Below, in pieces: positions 29,633-38,575 of a DNA stretch of 64,000 nt (position 1 is the stretch's first letter; each line of letters starts with the position of its first letter). Position numbers and translations under genes: made by a program. The DNA comes from Paenibacillus psychroresistens (GTDB lineage Bacteria > Bacillota > Bacilli > Paenibacillales > NBRC-103111), in assembly GCF_009728935.1 (NCBI RefSeq), contig NZ_CP034235.1, positions 404,501 to 468,500 on the forward strand. Direction: 5' to 3'. The notes under the pieces are model-generated. The model was given only the letters and a program-made list of their open reading frames with translations, was not told the DNA's origin and searched no databases.

Positions 29633-29650
29633 GCATGTCGAGACGTAGGC

Positions 29651-29664
29651 GGGGAGTCGAACTC
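29651..29664 (-). repeat. Inverted fragment of the tmRNA T-arm outside attR
   Basis: GGGGAGTCGAACTC is the reverse complement of the 14 bp at 29575-29588. Flanking GAGACG also echoes the reverse of the tmRNA end. It may be a relic of another integration or a degenerate tRNA-like end. Confidence 0.5.
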
Positions 29665-29727
29665 AGGGGGTTCAGTGCCGCGCGAACTCAACGTTAGCAA
29701 AGGAGCACGGGATTGGAATATACCGCT

Positions 29728-29755
29728 AAGCCAGACCTCACGCGGTCTGGCTTTT
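29728..29755. terminator. Terminator AAGCCAGACC/GGTCTGGCTT
   Basis: A 10-bp perfect stem around TCACGC followed by TT on the plus strand. It separates the att region from the gene at 29822. No gene obviously ends into it. Confidence 0.7.
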
Positions 29756-29821
29756 GCATGCATGCTGATAGATTTATTTTTATGATATAATGAGAATGTA
29801 AATATATGGAGGTGAACGGAA

Positions 29822-30079
29822 ATGCGATGGGCTGAAGTACAAGAGAAATTCCCTGATGAGTGGGTTGTGTTTGAGGCTACAGAAGCACATTCCGAAGATG
29901 GATTACACTGTGTGGAATCTTTAACAATTATTGATCGATACGACGATTCTATTGAGGCAATGCACAGATATAAAGAGATTCATCGAAAACAACCAGCGAA
30001 AGAGATTTATTTCCTTCACACTTCACGATCTGATTTGAAAATTAAAGAGAAGTGGGCTGGTTTCAAAAGATGGCGGTAG
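29822..30079 (+). CDS. Hypothetical protein coupled to a retropepsin-like gene
   Basis: 85 aa, MRWAEVQEKFPDEWVVFEA at the start and KEIYFLHTSRSDLKIKEKW near the end; the Shine-Dalgarno GGAGGTG precedes the ATG. No membrane segment. It resembles small proteins found directly upstream of retropepsin-like aspartic protease genes in Firmicutes (from memory), and here its end overlaps the start of such a gene by 10 bp. The pairing recalls a small-module system in which the first protein could be substrate or inhibitor of the second; the function is not known. Confidence 0.7.
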   Translation: MRWAEVQEKFPDEWVVFEATEAHSEDGLHCVESLTIIDRYDDSIEAMHRYKEIHRKQPAKEIYFLHTSRSDLKIKEKWAGFKRWR

Positions 30080-30401
30080 AGTTGAGATTGATTTATGGAC
30101 TACCCATTGTAGATATTGACATTACATTTGCAGGCCGTAAGATGCATTTGAATAATATTTTATTGGATACTGGTTCAGCTGGAACTATTTTTATGCGGAT
30201 GTAGTAACAGCGATTGGCGTGAGACCAGAAGGATCAGACCAAACTGCAGTCAAACATGGTCTTGACGGCTCGGAAATTGTATTTACAAAATGGTTTGATT
30301 TAGTAACACTTGGATATATTTCTTGTTACGTCAATAGTTTCTCAACAGCCCCATGCTCTATCATAGAGAATCCCCCTTTTTCTACTGAACATGCTATTTA
30401 A
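30070..30401 (+). pseudogene. Retropepsin-like aspartic protease, frameshifted
   Basis: From ATG 30070 the frame encodes the N-terminus MAVELRLIYGLPIVDIDITF, then LLDTGSAGTIF, the DTGSA active-site motif of retropepsin-like aspartic proteases. It stops at about 30202. The -1 frame continues after the five-T run near 30189-30193 with ADVVTAIGVRPEGSDQT and runs to 30401. One missing T explains the break. It might be a true mutation, a homopolymer sequencing error, or -1 slippage on the T-run. Its end overlaps the convergent PhyH gene by 8 bp. Confidence 0.72.
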
Positions 30402-31179
30402 CATCGAGCAAATAACGTGCTGCCGGGGATATGCGATCAAAGGTAGATTTGCGAATATACTCCTGCATATTTTGCTGCTGTGGAAATTCTCGAGCGGTAT
30501 AGTAAGGATGGAGCGCACGACGGTTGCCTTGAGTCCGATTGCTGGTTCCTCCATGCCATAAGTGACTGTTCATCACTGCGATGGAGCCCGCTTTACCTGT
30601 CAGCAACACTTCCTGCGGATGGGTTGCAAGGGGGTCGACGTGGTCTTTAACCGAGCCCTCCCACAAGTGCGATCCCGGAACTACACGTGTAGCGCCGTTC
30701 TCTGTGGTGAAATCATCGAGCATCCACAGTGAAATAGCTACATGGAAAGGCTCGTTCTTGGTACGGGACTGCCCCCAATCCTGATGAAGTGCCTGATGGC
30801 CTTCACCCGGTATAGCATCCCGCCCGTTAGTCGCGGATACCTTGAATTCTCTGCCGATTATATGGTTTACTGCAGCCAAAACCTGCGGATGTGTATAGAT
30901 GCCATCGAAAACCTCACCTTTGTTAATCAGATCGGCCAATCTTCGTGTACCCTTTTCTTGATGCACCTCCTTGCCAGCATTTTGCCCTTCCTTGTGCATG
31001 AGCTCTTCGTAGCTCTCCCTCAAACGAATGAACCATTTTTCCTCAATTGCATTCGGCAAGACTATATACCCTTGTTCGTCTAAAGCTCTCTTCTCAACTG
31101 TAGAAAGTGTATCTTCAAATACGCCTAATGCTGCCAATGCCTCTTGTATGGATAAAATATCTTCTTGAATATTGTTCAT
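30394..31179 (-). CDS. Phytanoyl-CoA dioxygenase (PhyH) family protein
   Basis: 261 aa from the ATG at 31179, 9 nt after AGGAGG; an upstream ATG at 31188 abuts that site and is less likely. It is a Fe(II)/2-oxoglutarate-dependent oxygenase fold: the iron ligands are seen in HQDWGQS (H-x-D) and in NSHLWHGGTSN, with a 2-oxoglutarate-binding arginine nearby (NRRALHPYY). The substrate is unknown; such enzymes hydroxylate small molecules. Divergently transcribed from an AraC regulator 130 bp away, which probably controls it. Confidence 0.88.
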   Translation of the reverse strand: MNNIQEDILSIQEALAALGVFEDTLSTVEKRALDEQGYIVLPNAIEEKWFIRLRESYEELMHKEGQNAGKEVHQEKGTRRLADLINKGEVFDGIYTHPQVLAAVNHIIGREFKVSATNGRDAIPGEGHQALHQDWGQSRTKNEPFHVAISLWMLDDFTTENGATRVVPGSHLWEGSVKDHVDPLATHPQEVLLTGKAGSIAVMNSHLWHGGTSNRTQGNRRALHPYYTAREFPQQQNMQEYIRKSTFDRISPAARYLLDVK

Positions 31180-31307
31180 GATGAACATCCTCCTGATATC
31201 AAATTACTTCTTTATTTACTTGTATTGTATAATAAAAGAAGTTATTTTCCAGTGAAGAAACTTGCTATAATATTACGTTTTCTTGCTAATTTATGAGGAG
31301 TGAGGAC

Positions 31308-32156
31308 TTGATAAAAAATCTGTTTATGGATGGTAGATTTCCTGTCCTTGGGGGTTGTGGTATTAAGGATGTTGAGAAGGGCATTGGATACGTGCTTCAA
31401 ATGCATCACCATCCGGACTCAACTGAGATACTGCTTATGGTGGATGGAGAAGGGAGCATTGAGATCAAGGGGGTTAACTACGCAATTGCTCCGCAATCTG
31501 TAGTCATTTATAACCAAGGTGTGTGGCATGAGGAGAATTTGCTGCCTTCCAGACCAGTTAAGATGTTATATTTCAATTGCGCTGGAATTCAGGTTCCAGG
31601 TTTGGAGCCAGGCATGCTGGTAACTGCGAATGAGCCCTGTGTATATACTTTGTCCATAGAGAAATTCGCAACCCTGGAGCAGCTGTTTATTACAATGAAT
31701 GAGCTTAAATACAGTCTGGAAACTGCTGCTCATGCTGCCGCTAATCATTTGCTCGCAGCAATTCTCATGCTGCTTTTAAGAGATAGCACACATGAGTCTG
31801 TTGGAGTTACTAATCATAGCGCACAGGCAGCGGAAACAGCCAAGCATTACATAGAAGAACGCTATGCAGAAAAACTTACCTTACAATTGATTTCTGAAAA
31901 ATGCTACCTAAGCACGTTCCATTTATCCCGCACCTTCAAAGCTTGTTATGGGATCAGTCCGATGAAATACTTATCCAATTACCGAATAGAAGCGGCGAAG
32001 CATTTTTTACAAACAACCAGCGATACGGTAGGGCATATTTCCGCCAAGGTGGGGTGTGAGAGTGTGACGCATTTCCAATCCGTTTTCAAGAAGACTGTTG
32101 GAATTACACCGAGTAATTATAGGAGAAAGGGTGTTGCTCTTATACATGGAAGGTAA
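31308..32156 (+). CDS. AraC family transcriptional regulator
   Basis: 282 aa from TTG 31308 (7 nt after GAGGAG); ATG 31293 overlaps that site. N-terminal cupin-like sensor domain (HHHPDSTEILLMVDGEGSI) and a C-terminal double helix-turn-helix: LTLQLISEKCYLSTFHLSRTF, and then ISAKVGCESVTHFQSVFKK with the ending GITPSNYRR. It probably binds a sugar or small ligand and activates the divergent phytanoyl-CoA dioxygenase gene and perhaps itself. The long motif is split here only for readability. Confidence 0.88.
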   Translation: MIKNLFMDGRFPVLGGCGIKDVEKGIGYVLQMHHHPDSTEILLMVDGEGSIEIKGVNYAIAPQSVVIYNQGVWHEENLLPSRPVKMLYFNCAGIQVPGLEPGMLVTANEPCVYTLSIEKFATLEQLFITMNELKYSLETAAHAAANHLLAAILMLLLRDSTHESVGVTNHSAQAAETAKHYIEERYAEKLTLQLISEKCYLSTFHLSRTFKACYGISPMKYLSNYRIEAAKHFLQTTSDTVGHISAKVGCESVTHFQSVFKKTVGITPSNYRRKGVALIHGR

Positions 32157-32257
32157 TTGGATAATCATGGCGAATTATTTATATTACTTTAAGTTTAATA
32201 CATTCTTTATATATTTCTTGCAATCACAAAACTAAATTACTTAAGGGTGTGCTCAGA

Positions 32258-32998
32258 TTGAAGAAGGTAGTCATAGCATTTATTCTAGGGTGTGCGTTAA
32301 CGGCATCAACTAACGTGTTTGCAAAAGATATTAAAGAATATGTTCTGACCCAGATAGGTTATCCCATTATGGTAAACGGACAAGAATTCAAGAGTGACAG
32401 TTTACCTGCGCTAAATTACCAAGGCACTACATATCTTCCCTTGAAATCTATCAGTGATGTACTTAACGTAAAAGTGGAGTGGAATAAGGATTTGAAGCAG
32501 GTTGAGGTTGGACTTTCAACGGTTTTTGCAACACCAACTCCACCTACGCTGAGTCCGAGTCCAATTTTCACGCCAGCACCAATGCCTGAGATGACACCAA
32601 TTCCAACACCAACTCCAAATGTGATAAAAGTTACAGAAGATGAAGAAATCAACAAAATAACAGGTGACTATTCTTATTTCAAATCGATTTTTAAATCAGG
32701 CGAGAGAGAATTAACAAAGAGCAATTTTATTTTTACAACTGCATACTATGAGGGTGCATTGGGTGAGAATAGCTTTTTTAAGTATTGGGATAGCTTACCA
32801 GAATATACGAAGAAGGCTTATATGATTTCCTTTACAAGAGAAATTCAAAGCATCAATCCTCAGTACACAATTCGTATTGATTTCTACTATAAGAAGAATG
32901 GCATTGACCTGGGATCGTGTTCAATTAATTTAACTGATGGCTATGTAGGAGCAGGAATAGTACCTAATCCAAGGGGATTGCAGAATGACATTAAATGA
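32258..32998 (+). CDS. Secreted stalk-domain (copper amine oxidase N-term-like) protein
   Basis: 246 aa from TTG 32258, 8 nt after AAGGGTG; GTG 32249 is part of that site. N-terminal signal peptide (KKVVIAFILGCALTAS, cleavage near VFA-KD). Residues 40-85 form one stalk domain (TTYLPLKSISDVLNVKVEW), common in Paenibacillus surface proteins. A proline/threonine-rich linker (about 90-120) leads to a C-terminal domain of about 120 residues that I do not recognise. Probably cell-wall associated. It precedes the Kiwa-like pair by 15 bp, but the relation may be incidental. Confidence 0.75.
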   Translation: MKKVVIAFILGCALTASTNVFAKDIKEYVLTQIGYPIMVNGQEFKSDSLPALNYQGTTYLPLKSISDVLNVKVEWNKDLKQVEVGLSTVFATPTPPTLSPSPIFTPAPMPEMTPIPTPTPNVIKVTEDEEINKITGDYSYFKSIFKSGERELTKSNFIFTTAYYEGALGENSFFKYWDSLPEYTKKAYMISFTREIQSINPQYTIRIDFYYKKNGIDLGSCSINLTDGYVGAGIVPNPRGLQNDIK

Positions 32999-33013
32999 AA
33001 ATGAGGTGATTGA

Positions 33014-33559
33014 ATGAGGACCGGGGTTAAAGCCATTTTATTTCTGAGCTCAGTATCTCCGATGTTTTTAATTTTGTTTGTTCAAAATTTTAACTTTGCT
33101 ATATTCCATAAAACTTCAACTGTAAATAAGTCCTTATTTTTAATAGAGCCCATTATAGCTTGGATTTTTCTGGGCTTGGTGGTTATACCTAACATTGTTT
33201 TATTTCTTATCCTAGGCAAGAGTAAGGGGAATACGCCATCGAACTGTACGATAAATGAAATTAACACAAAAAGCAGCGATGTGCTTAACTATATGGCTAC
33301 CTATGTGATCCCGCTTCTTGCATTTAAAACGGATAAAATTAACGATATATTAGTATTCACTCTATTGCTCATTGTCCTAACTATTATTTATACGCATACC
33401 AACAGTTTTTTTATTAATCCTGTTTTGATAGTGTTTGGTTATAGAATACTTGAAATAAACCAGTCTATCATCCTAATTACAAAATCTGATCTTCGTAGAG
33501 GCGACACCACGGAAATATATAATATCGATAATAAGATATTTTTAGGGGTGAAAATATAA
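33014..33559 (+). CDS. kwaA: Kiwa antiphage system membrane protein KwaA-like
   Basis: 181 aa with four to five hydrophobic segments (about 6-25, 40-68, 92-102, 110-130, 133-150) and a cytoplasmic C-terminus ending in a hydrophilic stretch. In Kiwa, the small membrane protein KwaA senses phage attack at the membrane and works with KwaB. The call rests mainly on size, topology and the following gene, whose start overlaps the kwaA stop by one base. The sequence alone is weakly diagnostic. Confidence 0.68.
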   Translation: MRTGVKAILFLSSVSPMFLILFVQNFNFAIFHKTSTVNKSLFLIEPIIAWIFLGLVVIPNIVLFLILGKSKGNTPSNCTINEINTKSSDVLNYMATYVIPLLAFKTDKINDILVFTLLLIVLTIIYTHTNSFFINPVLIVFGYRILEINQSIILITKSDLRRGDTTEIYNIDNKIFLGVKI

Positions 33560-34503
33560 TGACGACATTGGGTGAACTTGAGCAACTAAAACAACGACTG
33601 GAACAAGCGACCATTAAACGGGCGCATTTATATTTTATTTTAAAGGAAAAAAGAACCGCATCGATACCTTTTACCGTTTATAAAACAGTGCATTCCCCAG
33701 CTCTTTCAACAGCTTTCTTTGATATGTTCAAGCTTTCGCTTGATGAACTTATACGCCATCAAGTAAATATCGAACCGTATGATATAAATATGGATTCGAA
33801 CGAATCGCCGCAATATATTCCACTGGAAAATGTCACCCATGCCCCGCTCATTAACCAACCGATTATCAATGATGCGACTACGGAGATATTTGAATATGTA
33901 GATGATGATACTATAAAAAAAATGTGGGCATACGCAGTAAAAGTAACCTTTGATGATGAACATATTATTTACTATCGCAAATATAGCTCTGGGAAAATAT
34001 TACGTCCTGGTATTTTTAATGCGATTGCTTATAATGGTGGACGATTTACTCATGTGGAAGAGAATATATTTCAAATACCTAACGATGTCGATGCTTTCTC
34101 TTTTAATAATGAAATCGTTGTCTTGCAACCGATGAATTTCGAGCGAATATTTGGCTATGAGGAGTTGTATGAGACCGCATCTCAAAACGCCTTGCAGCAA
34201 ATTGCTGCCACTCATAATTACGTTAATATGGTTGATCTAAGCACCTTCGTTGGCACGGATGGTAGAAAGAAAAGGAAGCTGGCTGCTATTCTAAATAACG
34301 GCCTTATCCCGCAAATGGGCTTCGATCAAATTTGTACAACCATTCAGCTTTATAATCTGGATATTCAAATTAATCAAGCTACCCAGGAATTCACCCTTAC
34401 AGCGAAAAATGCTTTCTTATTTCTAAAAGCATTGAACGACGATTATTTGCGATCCGAAATAACGGCAAATCGATATGAGATTTCATCCAAGAGAAGGACA
34501 TAA
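33559..34503 (+). CDS. kwaB: Kiwa antiphage system protein KwaB (DUF4868)
   Basis: 314 aa, the usual KwaB size. The central region has the DUF4868 pattern that I recognise: YAVKVTFDDEHIIYYRKYSS followed by GKILRPGIFNAIAYNGGRF, then DAFSFNNEIVVLQPMNFERI and FGYEELYETAS. No membrane segment. KwaB is the cytosolic effector that binds DNA and, with KwaA, suppresses phage transcription and replication in E. coli. The ATG overlaps the KwaA stop. The pairing of a multi-TM protein with DUF4868 is the definition of Kiwa. Confidence 0.78.
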   Translation: MTTLGELEQLKQRLEQATIKRAHLYFILKEKRTASIPFTVYKTVHSPALSTAFFDMFKLSLDELIRHQVNIEPYDINMDSNESPQYIPLENVTHAPLINQPIINDATTEIFEYVDDDTIKKMWAYAVKVTFDDEHIIYYRKYSSGKILRPGIFNAIAYNGGRFTHVEENIFQIPNDVDAFSFNNEIVVLQPMNFERIFGYEELYETASQNALQQIAATHNYVNMVDLSTFVGTDGRKKRKLAAILNNGLIPQMGFDQICTTIQLYNLDIQINQATQEFTLTAKNAFLFLKALNDDYLRSEITANRYEISSKRRT

Positions 34504-34575
34504 AGGTATGTTGCTTCTAAAAGGGGCTGTAAAGTTTAGGTGAAATCAATGGGATTATAGGAAGGGAGTAAAACA

Positions 34576-34878
34576 ATGAACTTAATAAATTCAAAACCTA
34601 TAGAAATAACAGATGCTACTTTATCGGGTGTTATGAAAACGGACGGAATTATTGAATGGTACATAAATATTGATTGTGGAATATTCGAAATTAGTGGACA
34701 CAGCAATGCGCCTAGGATTTATCTAGAAAGGTTTGAGTGGGAAATTGATTCGATTGAAGAAATCGTGAATAGAGCTATAAACATAGAGGACGGTTCTAGT
34801 TTGAGTAATAATATCATTCTACCGGGAGAGCGTCTATGCTGCCTTTATGTATCCGAGCATCAATTTAGACGAAAATGA
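34576..34878 (+). CDS. Hypothetical protein, probable N-terminal part of a split gene
   Basis: 100 aa, MNLINSKPIEITDATLSGVM at the start, and INIEDGSSLSNNIILPGERL before the end. The last residues (CCLYVSEHQFRRK) look out of frame: the +1 frame there reads YPSINLDENEVRFYRKDEDL and continues as the next entry. The Shine-Dalgarno GGAAGGGAG precedes the ATG. A single protein of about 175 aa was probably encoded. No known domain recognised. It directly follows kwaB by 72 bp. Confidence 0.55.
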   Translation: MNLINSKPIEITDATLSGVMKTDGIIEWYINIDCGIFEISGHSNAPRIYLERFEWEIDSIEEIVNRAINIEDGSSLSNNIILPGERLCCLYVSEHQFRRK

Positions 34879-35104
34879 AGTGCGATTTTATAGAAAGGAT
34901 GAAGATTTATTTATTAAATGGAAGGCAAGAAATTCAATCAAGTATCCGGAAAGATATGAAATTGATATTAACTCAAAGATAGATTTTCTTGGGATTAACT
35001 TAGGGAAAATAGAAATCGAAGAAGCTAAGAAACGCATGAGATTCAGTTGCGTAGGTCTGAGTTACTATAAGGAAGACGGAGTACTTTATCTAATACAAGA
35101 ATGA
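34847..35104 (+). CDS. Hypothetical protein, probable C-terminal part of a split gene
   Basis: 85 aa beginning MYPSINLDENEVRFYRKDED. It overlaps the previous frame by 32 bp in the +1 frame and has no obvious Shine-Dalgarno of its own. Sequence character (FIKWKARNSIKYPERYEIDI) continues that of the preceding frame. I read the pair as one gene broken by a small indel near 34840-34855, or a translationally coupled pair. Function unknown. Confidence 0.5.
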   Translation: MYPSINLDENEVRFYRKDEDLFIKWKARNSIKYPERYEIDINSKIDFLGINLGKIEIEEAKKRMRFSCVGLSYYKEDGVLYLIQE

Positions 35105-35204
35105 TTCGAGTGTAACAACATAGCGGATGTGTTGGCCAATTGTGAATAAGTTTGACCAGTCTAAACATTAATTCGGCAAAAACATTAGGAGGCAATAATA
35201 GCAG

Positions 35205-36716
35205 ATGAAGATTTTAAGAAAAATTTTGGTTGCGGTGGCATTATTGTCTCTAATATTTAACTTGTATGAAGGTAAAAAGGTTTTCGCGGCTAATAAGTTG
35301 ATAGAGGATCCTGTTCTGGAATCAGCAGTAAGAGATGTTCTTCAAAAATATAGCGGGGAACTGACTAAAGCAGATTTAGGAAAGCTGAAAACCATATATA
35401 TTACTCGTAAAGGCAATAAAGTGAAAAGCCTTAAAGGCCTTGAAAATGCATCTAATTTATTCAGTTTATATTTGGCTGATAACAATATTTCGGATGTTTC
35501 GCCGATTGCTAATCTACCTAAACTAACAAATATTAACTTAGGTACAAATCAAATAAAAGATATTCGTCCACTGGGAGCTCTTCCTAGTTTGCTTGATTTG
35601 TCCATTGACCATAATCAACTGACTGATATCAGTGTTCTTAAGAATTCACCTAAGCTCGGATCTCTGAGTATCAATCATAACCAAATTAGTGACATTAGCA
35701 GCTTGGCAGCTTTAAATCAAATGTACTTTTTAAATATCAGTGAGAATTTGATTGCAGATATCGGTGCGATGAGGAATATGAAAGCTCTGAATATTTTCAT
35801 GGCAGATAGTAATCTAATTAGTGATCTTAACCCGTTGAAAGGTTTAAATTTACAAATCATTAAATTAAATTCTAATAAAATCGTTGATATTTCAGCTTTG
35901 GAAAGTATGAGCGAATTAGCAAATATAGAGATGGCCCATAATGAAATCAGTGATTTAGGACCGCTTGCTAATTTAAAGCAAGTTTCGCGTATCTGGATGG
36001 GGCATAACCATATTCAGAGTCTCGAACCTTTAAAAAACCTGCCTAGCAGAATGGGATTGTACCTAAATGACAATGAAATATCGGACATATCACCGTTAAT
36101 ATCAACAAATGTAGATTCTATAGATTTGACTGCTAATAAGATTTCAAACGTAGATCCAATCGTTAATATCAAGTCATTGCGTTTTGCTTGGCTTTCAAAT
36201 AATCAGATCAGTAATATTAGCGCATTGAAGGATGTAACTACTTTATTAGAGATCAATTTGACGTTAAACCCGCTAGATGACTCTTTTCAGCAAACCAGAG
36301 AAAAGCTAAATGTAAATGGAACAGTTGTTATGTTCGGTCATTTTCAATATGCAAACTGCTCGACAGAATGCATATACCTCTGGATAGATGGAAAAGAGAA
36401 ACAGCTTGAGCTTGAGCCCCAAGTCGTGGATGGAAGAATATTGATCGCGTTAAGAGAGTTGTTTGAAACGCTTGGTGCAAAAGTTGAATGGAATCCCAAT
36501 ACTTCTGAAATTACGGCAACAAAAGGCGAAAGGATAGTCGTTTTAAAAGTGGGCTCGAAAGACGCTAAAATAAATGGCAAATTAAAAAGACTGGATGTGG
36601 AACCTCAATTAATAAATGAGAAAACTTATGTTCCAGTGCGTTTTGTAAGTGAAGCTTTAGGTACAGAAGTAAGGTGGGATGAATTTAGCTCAAGTGTATA
36701 TATTAAAACAAATTGA
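35205..36716 (+). CDS. Secreted leucine-rich-repeat protein with two stalk domains
   Basis: 503 aa. Signal peptide (about 1-29, cleavage near VFA-AN). Residues about 60-365 carry some 13 SDS22/internalin-type 22-residue repeats of the form LxxLxNLxxLxLxxNxISDISPL. The C-terminal 125 residues hold two stalk domains (LELEPQVVDGRILIALRELF, and RLDVEPQLINEKTYVPVRFV). This is a surface protein for protein or carbohydrate binding, typical of Paenibacillus. The start ATG follows AGGAGGCAATAATAGCAG. There is no transmembrane anchor or LPXTG. Confidence 0.85.
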   Translation: MKILRKILVAVALLSLIFNLYEGKKVFAANKLIEDPVLESAVRDVLQKYSGELTKADLGKLKTIYITRKGNKVKSLKGLENASNLFSLYLADNNISDVSPIANLPKLTNINLGTNQIKDIRPLGALPSLLDLSIDHNQLTDISVLKNSPKLGSLSINHNQISDISSLAALNQMYFLNISENLIADIGAMRNMKALNIFMADSNLISDLNPLKGLNLQIIKLNSNKIVDISALESMSELANIEMAHNEISDLGPLANLKQVSRIWMGHNHIQSLEPLKNLPSRMGLYLNDNEISDISPLISTNVDSIDLTANKISNVDPIVNIKSLRFAWLSNNQISNISALKDVTTLLEINLTLNPLDDSFQQTREKLNVNGTVVMFGHFQYANCSTECIYLWIDGKEKQLELEPQVVDGRILIALRELFETLGAKVEWNPNTSEITATKGERIVVLKVGSKDAKINGKLKRLDVEPQLINEKTYVPVRFVSEALGTEVRWDEFSSSVYIKTN

Positions 36717-36738
36717 TAGAGTTGGAACTCCAACGAAT

Positions 36739-37251
36739 TTATTTACCTTTTATTTCTATACTTTCTTCATGTTTTTCCTGATTATTTTCCCAGTGTATTT
36801 GTAGATTTATTCGATCACTTTCTATTACTTTGAAAACATCAAAGTCTTTATCGTTATCATTGGACTTAAATTCAATTTTAAAATCTTTATCGTTTTTATG
36901 TTTTAAGTCATCAAAGATAATACCGAGGCGAGTTATTTCCTCCTCTTGGTATTTTCCTTCTGCGATAAGTTTATCTTTATGGGAGTTGTTAAAAACATTA
37001 ACTATTTGTGAGTTTAATTGTGTGCCTTGAGCAAACGAAATATGTGTAATCTCCTGTAATTCATCATTCGATCCCTTGTAGGAGTAAATAATGTTGAAAA
37101 AACGACTTCCATTTTTTTCAACGAATGAATTTTCCACATGTACATCCCACAAAGATCCGTGACCCTCATAACTATCTTTAGGTGCTCTAACTTCCTTTGA
37201 GCATGCCGAGATCAATATAACAAAGCAGAGAATTACAAAGAAACTTTTCAT
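36739..37251 (-). CDS. Lipoprotein of unknown function
   Basis: 170 aa. The N-terminus MKSFFVILCFVILISACSKE is a lipoprotein signal with lipobox ISAC, so the mature protein is anchored to the outer face of the membrane. The rest is hydrophilic and lysine/aspartate rich, with no recognised domain. The ATG is preceded by AGGAGGAGAAAATAAG. It is convergent with the leucine-rich-repeat gene. Confidence 0.72.
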   Translation of the reverse strand: MKSFFVILCFVILISACSKEVRAPKDSYEGHGSLWDVHVENSFVEKNGSRFFNIIYSYKGSNDELQEITHISFAQGTQLNSQIVNVFNNSHKDKLIAEGKYQEEEITRLGIIFDDLKHKNDKDFKIEFKSNDNDKDFDVFKVIESDRINLQIHWENNQEKHEESIEIKGK

Positions 37252-37378
37252 CTTATTTTCTCCTCCTTGATTCTAATGCAAGTTTACTTTTAATTTGCTT
37301 GCTCCTACTTTGTAAGACATTGATAATTTACTTTTTGTTGCATAGTTATATGAATTTAAATTAGGGGATGAGATAGAG

Positions 37379-38401
37379 ATGAATATTACTACAGAACGGC
37401 TACTGATAAGAGATTTTGTCCTTGAAGATTGGACAGAGGTTCATTCCTATGCTTCAGATTCAGAGGTTGCGAAGTATATGATCTGGGGACCAAATAGCAT
37501 TGAGGAGACAAGGGGATTCATCAATAGCACAATAGAAATGCAGAGGCAGGAGCCGCGTAAAGACTTCGAATGTGCCGTTATACTTAAGGAGTCTGGGATT
37601 CTTATCGGAGGCTGTGGACTTCATCAAGATGGCATGATAGGTGAAATCGGTTATTGCTTCAATCCCCTCTATTGGAGGAGGGGGTATGCTTCAGAAGCTG
37701 CATTTGCGTTAATTGATTACGGCTTCAAAGAGCTGGGTTTGCATCGAATATTTGCAACTTGCCGCCCAGATAATATCGGCTCAGCCAATGTTATGAAAAA
37801 AGTCGGTATGCAATATGAGGGGCATTTGCGCGAGCATATGTGGCACAAGGGAAAGTGGCATGATTCTTATTTGCATGCTATTTTGAAACAGGAGTGGGAA
37901 GCTCAATCCCAGAAATCTAACTCCAAGATATTAATCACTCAAGCAGAAAAATCCGATTTGGTTGTAATTCTGGCACTCCAATATTTAGCCTATCAAAGTG
38001 AAGCTAAGATTTATAGAAATCCTTTTATTCAACCATTAACGCAAACTATCGAAGAATTGCAGCAGGAGAGTACGTTTCAAGTCATACTGAAGGCAACTTT
38101 TGAGGGTAGAATAGTGGGTTCAGTGAGGGCTTATAAGGATGAAGGAACTTGTAAAATAGGTAAGCTCATCGTTCATCCAACAATCCAAAATCAAGGGCTT
38201 GGCACCAAGCTTATACTGGAAATAGAACGGATATTTGAAGATTGCCAGAGATACGAATTGTTTACAGGCATTAAAAGTGAGCGGAATATATATCTATACA
38301 ATAAAATGGGGTATCAAGTCTTTAAAACAGAAGAAGTGAGCTCAAATCCGAAAATGATTTATTTGGAAAAAAATAATAGGAGTGTAACTCATGTCAAATG
38401 A
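37379..38401 (+). CDS. Fusion of two GNAT acetyltransferase domains
   Basis: 340 aa. Residues 1-175 form a RimJ/RimL-like GNAT (TERLLIRDFVLEDWTEVHSY, then NPLYWRRGYASEAAFALIDY). Residues 185-335 form a second GNAT with acetyl-CoA motif GKLIVHPTIQNQGLGTKLIL and IYLYNKMGYQVF. The two halves are normally separate proteins. It could N-acetylate two substrates or one of the domains may be regulatory. The ATG follows GGGGATGAGATAG. It has its own terminator. Confidence 0.88.
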   Translation: MNITTERLLIRDFVLEDWTEVHSYASDSEVAKYMIWGPNSIEETRGFINSTIEMQRQEPRKDFECAVILKESGILIGGCGLHQDGMIGEIGYCFNPLYWRRGYASEAAFALIDYGFKELGLHRIFATCRPDNIGSANVMKKVGMQYEGHLREHMWHKGKWHDSYLHAILKQEWEAQSQKSNSKILITQAEKSDLVVILALQYLAYQSEAKIYRNPFIQPLTQTIEELQQESTFQVILKATFEGRIVGSVRAYKDEGTCKIGKLIVHPTIQNQGLGTKLILEIERIFEDCQRYELFTGIKSERNIYLYNKMGYQVFKTEEVSSNPKMIYLEKNNRSVTHVK

Positions 38402-38417
38402 GATTAATCGGCCGTAG

Positions 38418-38447
38418 ATCCACAACCGCAAGAGGTTGTGGATTTTT
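38418..38447 (+). terminator. Terminator ATCCACAACC/GGTTGTGGAT
   Basis: A 10-bp perfect stem, loop GCAAGA, then T5. It shares its stem with the terminator at 40421-40453. Confidence 0.88.
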
Positions 38448-38575
38448 ACTTTCTATTACGTCCGAGTAAAGCTGTAATAACAGTAATATTTTACCGATAA
38501 ATATGGACTTTAAGTATTATTTGTATTACTATGAATAATACATATAATATCGATTGAAAGGAATGAAAAGATAAG

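Noticed and set aside
29292..29763. Minus-strand frames across attR
   Set aside because: They run through the att repeat, terminators and the inverted T-arm fragment, so are not credible genes.
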